Positions 62,301 through 64,000 of a DNA stretch of 64,000 nucleotides are shown piece by piece. The translations under genes and the position numbers were made by a program. The notes under the pieces were generated by a model. That model saw nothing but the letters and a program-made list of their open reading frames with translations, did not search any database and was not told where the DNA came from. The stretch is from NCBI GenBank assembly GCA_016933965.1, contig JAFGTS010000055.1, forward strand, positions 24,868 to 88,867, read 5' to 3'. Numbering within the stretch: position 1 is the first letter of the stretch; every line of letters starts with the position of its first letter. Origin of the DNA: Deltaproteobacteria bacterium. Lineage in GTDB: Bacteria > Desulfobacterota > Syntrophia > Syntrophales > UBA2210.

Positions 62301-62429
62301 CAGCATCAGGGGACGACGGAAATCCTGAGCAAGAAAGGGGAGGGCACCAGATTCATAATCACGCTTCCGATTGAGGGGAGCGGTGGGGCCTCCGCTAACA
62401 ATTCCGATGACGCACAAGGGCCATCGTAA
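59346..62429 (+). CDS. multi-PAS sensor histidine kinase
   Basis: About 1027 residues from ATG 59346 (ATG 59274 is possible). Order: membrane helix (11-31), dCache-type extracytoplasmic domain (about 40-290), second helix (302-323), PAS 1 (about 354-485), PAS 2 (about 505-640), PAS 3 (about 670-790), HisKA with GIAHEVRNPLSSIKMSL, and HATPase with NAVDAMEENGK, DNGCGIDEADL and GTGLGLSQVSK. PAS 1 and 2 are near copies (EGSPxPTFVIDK, YREKRPxIADxI, RYLYFLAAPIYD). It is paired with the response regulator at 62448, 18 bp downstream, and signals extracellular ligands to sigma-54 genes. Confidence 0.92.
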   Translation: MNRYFKSKKGISIWITTSVIILLIILLALTVNHAREKAIIEQFSRQQATIAAGAAAGIEDMVAGIERIIVILSKLPTVEQIECEETIRSIQTAYDDLDGKVEFIVRLDGNGDISCGYPPAFIDVAAFENFSGHPFFANIRESREFYVGEFSLSGAAGMLPEWGSVPMTAIAVPSVDRNGEFVGATLAALSLKTIVKRYVAPAAEKGVYDFWIVDGAGTIIFHSNPVLVGKNVENISTLREPVFEEIAGGTGLGYGGYVVSKGMGDIRRSIVAYAPMRIGSLQWSFVMVTPYKAVIAIVRKAFINIMLGAAGLIVVVIITGTTIARAGARRLRLHEELKRLQEREEWQGKLLREKKTVEGIIEGSPVPTFVIDKEHRVILWNRACAELTGSSARDMIGTDRHYIPFYREKRPLIADIIVDYDHEVLQKYYGAKKIVQSDIVEGAYEAKDYFENLNGKDRYLYFLAAPIYDEKGEVTAAIESIQDISYEEEMARNLREFADSIEREKKTVEGIVEGSPIPTFVIDKHHTIIFWNKACAELTGYDAAQMIGTGKHYLPFYREKRPVIADFIIDGNVAGLDQYYGSKKVRKSEVVRGAYEARDFFANLGGRDRHLYFLAAPIYDDKGNITAAVETLQDISREKEMSEHLREYADNLQKELKENIKLRKEIEELYNYLQSIIDSLPDKIFDLSGEGIINFVSRDIKRDGGISKEIKGMHFTEFVDPQHRDYVITKWNDAKNGIFKPYELEVTARDGTRRDLLISPRPVKGTDRYVLVQRDITELKDLEKKYYESQKLAAVGQLSAGIAHEVRNPLSSIKMSLQILEKRMNPQGNDMKRFRIAQREVEHLEKLVNDVLVFARPAEPRKELSDVRGIMEHALAMVEKALTDKRIKLHQRYDDGIPLMNVDPAMMEQALINLYHNAVDAMEENGKLLISAKMSGKNRNRLKIEIEDNGCGIDEADLPHLFNPFFTKKKYGTGLGLSQVSKIIDQHQGTTEILSKKGEGTRFIITLPIEGSGGASANNSDDAQGPS

Positions 62430-62447
62430 TTGGTGAGGACAGGAGCC

Positions 62448-63830
62448 ATGTCAAAAATTCTCGTTATTGATGATGACAGTTCGATCTGTGAAACGCTCGA
62501 ACTCTACCTGACGGAAGAGGGGTACGACGTAACCACCGCCGCAACCGGCACGGACGGTCTGAACCGTTTTGTCGAGACCGGACCGGATGTGGTTGTTCTC
62601 GATATCAGGTTGCCCGATATAGACGGTTACACCGTCCTGGAAGACCTGAAGGAAGAGGATGAAAATGTGAAGGTGATCATGATCACGGCGCACCACGATA
62701 TGGAGTCCACCATCAAGGCCATGAAGGGAGGGGCCTTTGATTACATTCACAAACCCATTGATGTGGATGAGCTTGATATCGCCATCAAGAAGGCGCTGAA
62801 CAGCCTCGACATGGAAAAGAAGATCGACGGTCTTCTTGTTGACCCGTCCCGGGATTTCAAAGTAGGTGACATTATCGGTACCGGACCGAAGATGCGGGAG
62901 ATATTCAAGACCGTCGGCGTCGTTTCTCAGAGCAAGACGACCGTTCTCATCCAGGGGGAAAGCGGCACCGGAAAGGAACTGATCGCGAAGGTCATTCATA
63001 ACAATACGGCCCGCAGTGAACCTTATATCGCGGTCAATTGCTCGGCCATCGTGGAGACCCTTCTTGAATCGGAACTGTTCGGTCACGAAAAGGGTTCTTT
63101 CACGGGAGCGATCAGCCGGAAACTGGGAAAGTTCGAACTGGCCAGGCATGGTACGGTCTTTCTTGACGAGATCAGTGAAATGTCGGTCAATCTCCAGGCG
63201 AAGCTGCTGAGAGTCCTTCAGGAGATGGAATTTGAGCGTGTCGGCGGCAAGGACCGCGTGAAGGTCAACGCCCGGATCATCACAGCCACGAACAAGGACC
63301 TTCTTTCCCTGGTAAAGGATGGGAAATTCCGGGATGACCTTTACTACCGTTTGAACATCGTTTCGATCAGAATACCGCCCTTGAGGGAGCGGCGGGAGGA
63401 CCTGGTGCCTCTGATAAACTATCTGCTTGCCAAGATAAACCGGGAGCTTCATAAAAAGATCGCCGGTGTTTCCGATGAAATGATGGAAACATTCAATCGC
63501 TACCCGTGGCCCGGAAATATCCGCGAGCTTGAGAACCTGCTGGTCCGGGCTTCCGTCATAGCCAGGGGACACATTCTCACCAGGGCGGACTTCCCCGAGT
63601 TGATGCCCGATCCTGATTCCGGGGAGAGTGGTGAGGCCCTTTCCGGGGACGATGCCCGCGACAGAGAGGGCCGTTACCTGACCCTTGACGAAGTCGAAGA
63701 GCGTCACATTCGAAAGGTTATCAAGGAAACCGACAAGAACAAGGGGGAGATCTGCGAGATGCTCGGCATTTCACGGCCCACCTTTGAACGGAAACTGGAA
63801 AAATACGGGATCGTTTTCGAGCGTGATTAA
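62448..63830 (+). CDS. sigma-54-dependent response regulator (NtrC family)
   Basis: A 460-residue regulator. The receiver domain (1-120) has phosphoacceptor Asp52 in VVLDIRLPD, Thr in MITAHHD and Lys in HKPID. The AAA+ domain shows Walker A GESGTGKE, the loop GSFTGA (a common variant of GAFTGA), Walker B TVFLDEI and GNIRELEN. A Fis-type helix-turn-helix KGEICEMLGISRPTFERKL ends the protein. ATG 62448 follows AGGAG. It is the partner of the sensor kinase in front. Its target promoters are not evident in the window. Confidence 0.94.
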   Translation: MSKILVIDDDSSICETLELYLTEEGYDVTTAATGTDGLNRFVETGPDVVVLDIRLPDIDGYTVLEDLKEEDENVKVIMITAHHDMESTIKAMKGGAFDYIHKPIDVDELDIAIKKALNSLDMEKKIDGLLVDPSRDFKVGDIIGTGPKMREIFKTVGVVSQSKTTVLIQGESGTGKELIAKVIHNNTARSEPYIAVNCSAIVETLLESELFGHEKGSFTGAISRKLGKFELARHGTVFLDEISEMSVNLQAKLLRVLQEMEFERVGGKDRVKVNARIITATNKDLLSLVKDGKFRDDLYYRLNIVSIRIPPLRERREDLVPLINYLLAKINRELHKKIAGVSDEMMETFNRYPWPGNIRELENLLVRASVIARGHILTRADFPELMPDPDSGESGEALSGDDARDREGRYLTLDEVEERHIRKVIKETDKNKGEICEMLGISRPTFERKLEKYGIVFERD

Positions 63831-63883
63831 AAATATTCCTGGTGCCATTCCGGAATCCAGCTTTTTCATATATTTTTCAGTGA

Positions 63884-64000
63884 CGAATCCCTTTTTCGCT
63901 GGGCCCGAAACGTTTTTGATACATCTTTGCGGCTTGCTCCGGGCGATCTCAAAACTCGCCTCCGGCTCAAACAGCTGAGATCGCTTATCCTCCGCTTCGC
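63884..64000. repeat. second, truncated copy of the palindromic MITE-like element
   Basis: From GAATCCC at 63884 to the window end the sequence matches the element at 32254-32369 with only scattered differences, including GAAACGTTTTTGATACATCT and the inner GCGATCTCA/TGAGATCGC stem. The homology stops abruptly to the left of 63884, so the element boundary is near there; the right end lies outside the window. Confidence 0.85.

Overview
The window looks like a chromosomal segment of an anaerobic, probably syntrophic or sulfate-reducer-like deltaproteobacterium (Desulfobacterota, Syntrophales-like). The basis is gene content: two oxygen-sensitive 2-hydroxyacyl-CoA dehydratase/benzoyl-CoA-reductase-type enzymes, siroheme-dependent heme synthesis (ahb genes), several ferredoxin-like proteins, many sigma-54 regulators and a bacterial lipobox lipoprotein. 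Names are by recognition of motifs only; nothing was searched.

Layout. 1-8117 (+): alpha/beta hydrolase, dehydratase pair 1, SDR, ATP-dependent activator, dehydratase pair 2, methyltransferase, a likely acyl-CoA (aromatic or 2-hydroxyacid) operon. 8097-13563 (-): compact five-gene cassette (glycosyltransferase, methyltransferase, alpha/alpha-toroid protein, hexapeptide acyltransferase, B12/radical SAM enzyme) of unknown product. 13915-15558 (+): AcoR-like sigma-54 activator. 15635-20733 (-): phosphotriesterase-family lactonase-like protein, acyl-CoA ligase, DUF7064/7065-like protein, APH-type kinase and DUF6285-like protein, preceded by a consensus -24/-12 promoter. Together with the activator this resembles the lva (4-hydroxyacyl-CoA kinase) system of Pseudomonas in an anaerobe, and is the most interesting locus here. 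21138-25279: lipoprotein, tRNA-Phe, rsmE/prmA/RDD genes.

25588-35059 (+): tetrapyrrole cluster: siroheme synthase N-domain, Ccs-type membrane protein, hemA, hemC, cobA-hemD fusion, ahbC, hemB, ahbD and one Lrp-like siroheme decarboxylase subunit, which is nearly a whole route from glutamyl-tRNA to heme via siroheme. 35177-41793: Old-Yellow-Enzyme/dienoyl-CoA-reductase-like flavoprotein, then an ArsR regulator, a three-domain Grx/Trx fusion and pntAA-pntAB-pntB transhydrogenase (NADPH/redox module). 41981-46742: Cys-rich small protein, first of three related Fe-S proteins, polA. 46771-53684: TPM lipoprotein, DUF1571/LysM protein, two more Fe-S paralogues, TetR, CrtI-like oxidoreductase and a 46-residue membrane peptide. 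53891-55625: sensor-like dCache protein and an isolated ATP synthase subunit c. 56200-63830: FAD oxidoreductase, metallo-beta-lactamase-fold protein, a small membrane protein and a sigma-54 two-component pair.

The intergenic DNA is rich in short repeats: paired, inverted arrays of 7- or 8-bp units (three unit families), a palindromic MITE-like element present twice (32241-32430 and the window end), a 105-bp element with perfect 22-bp terminal inverted repeats, and a structured C/G-rich hairpin element inside the first operon.
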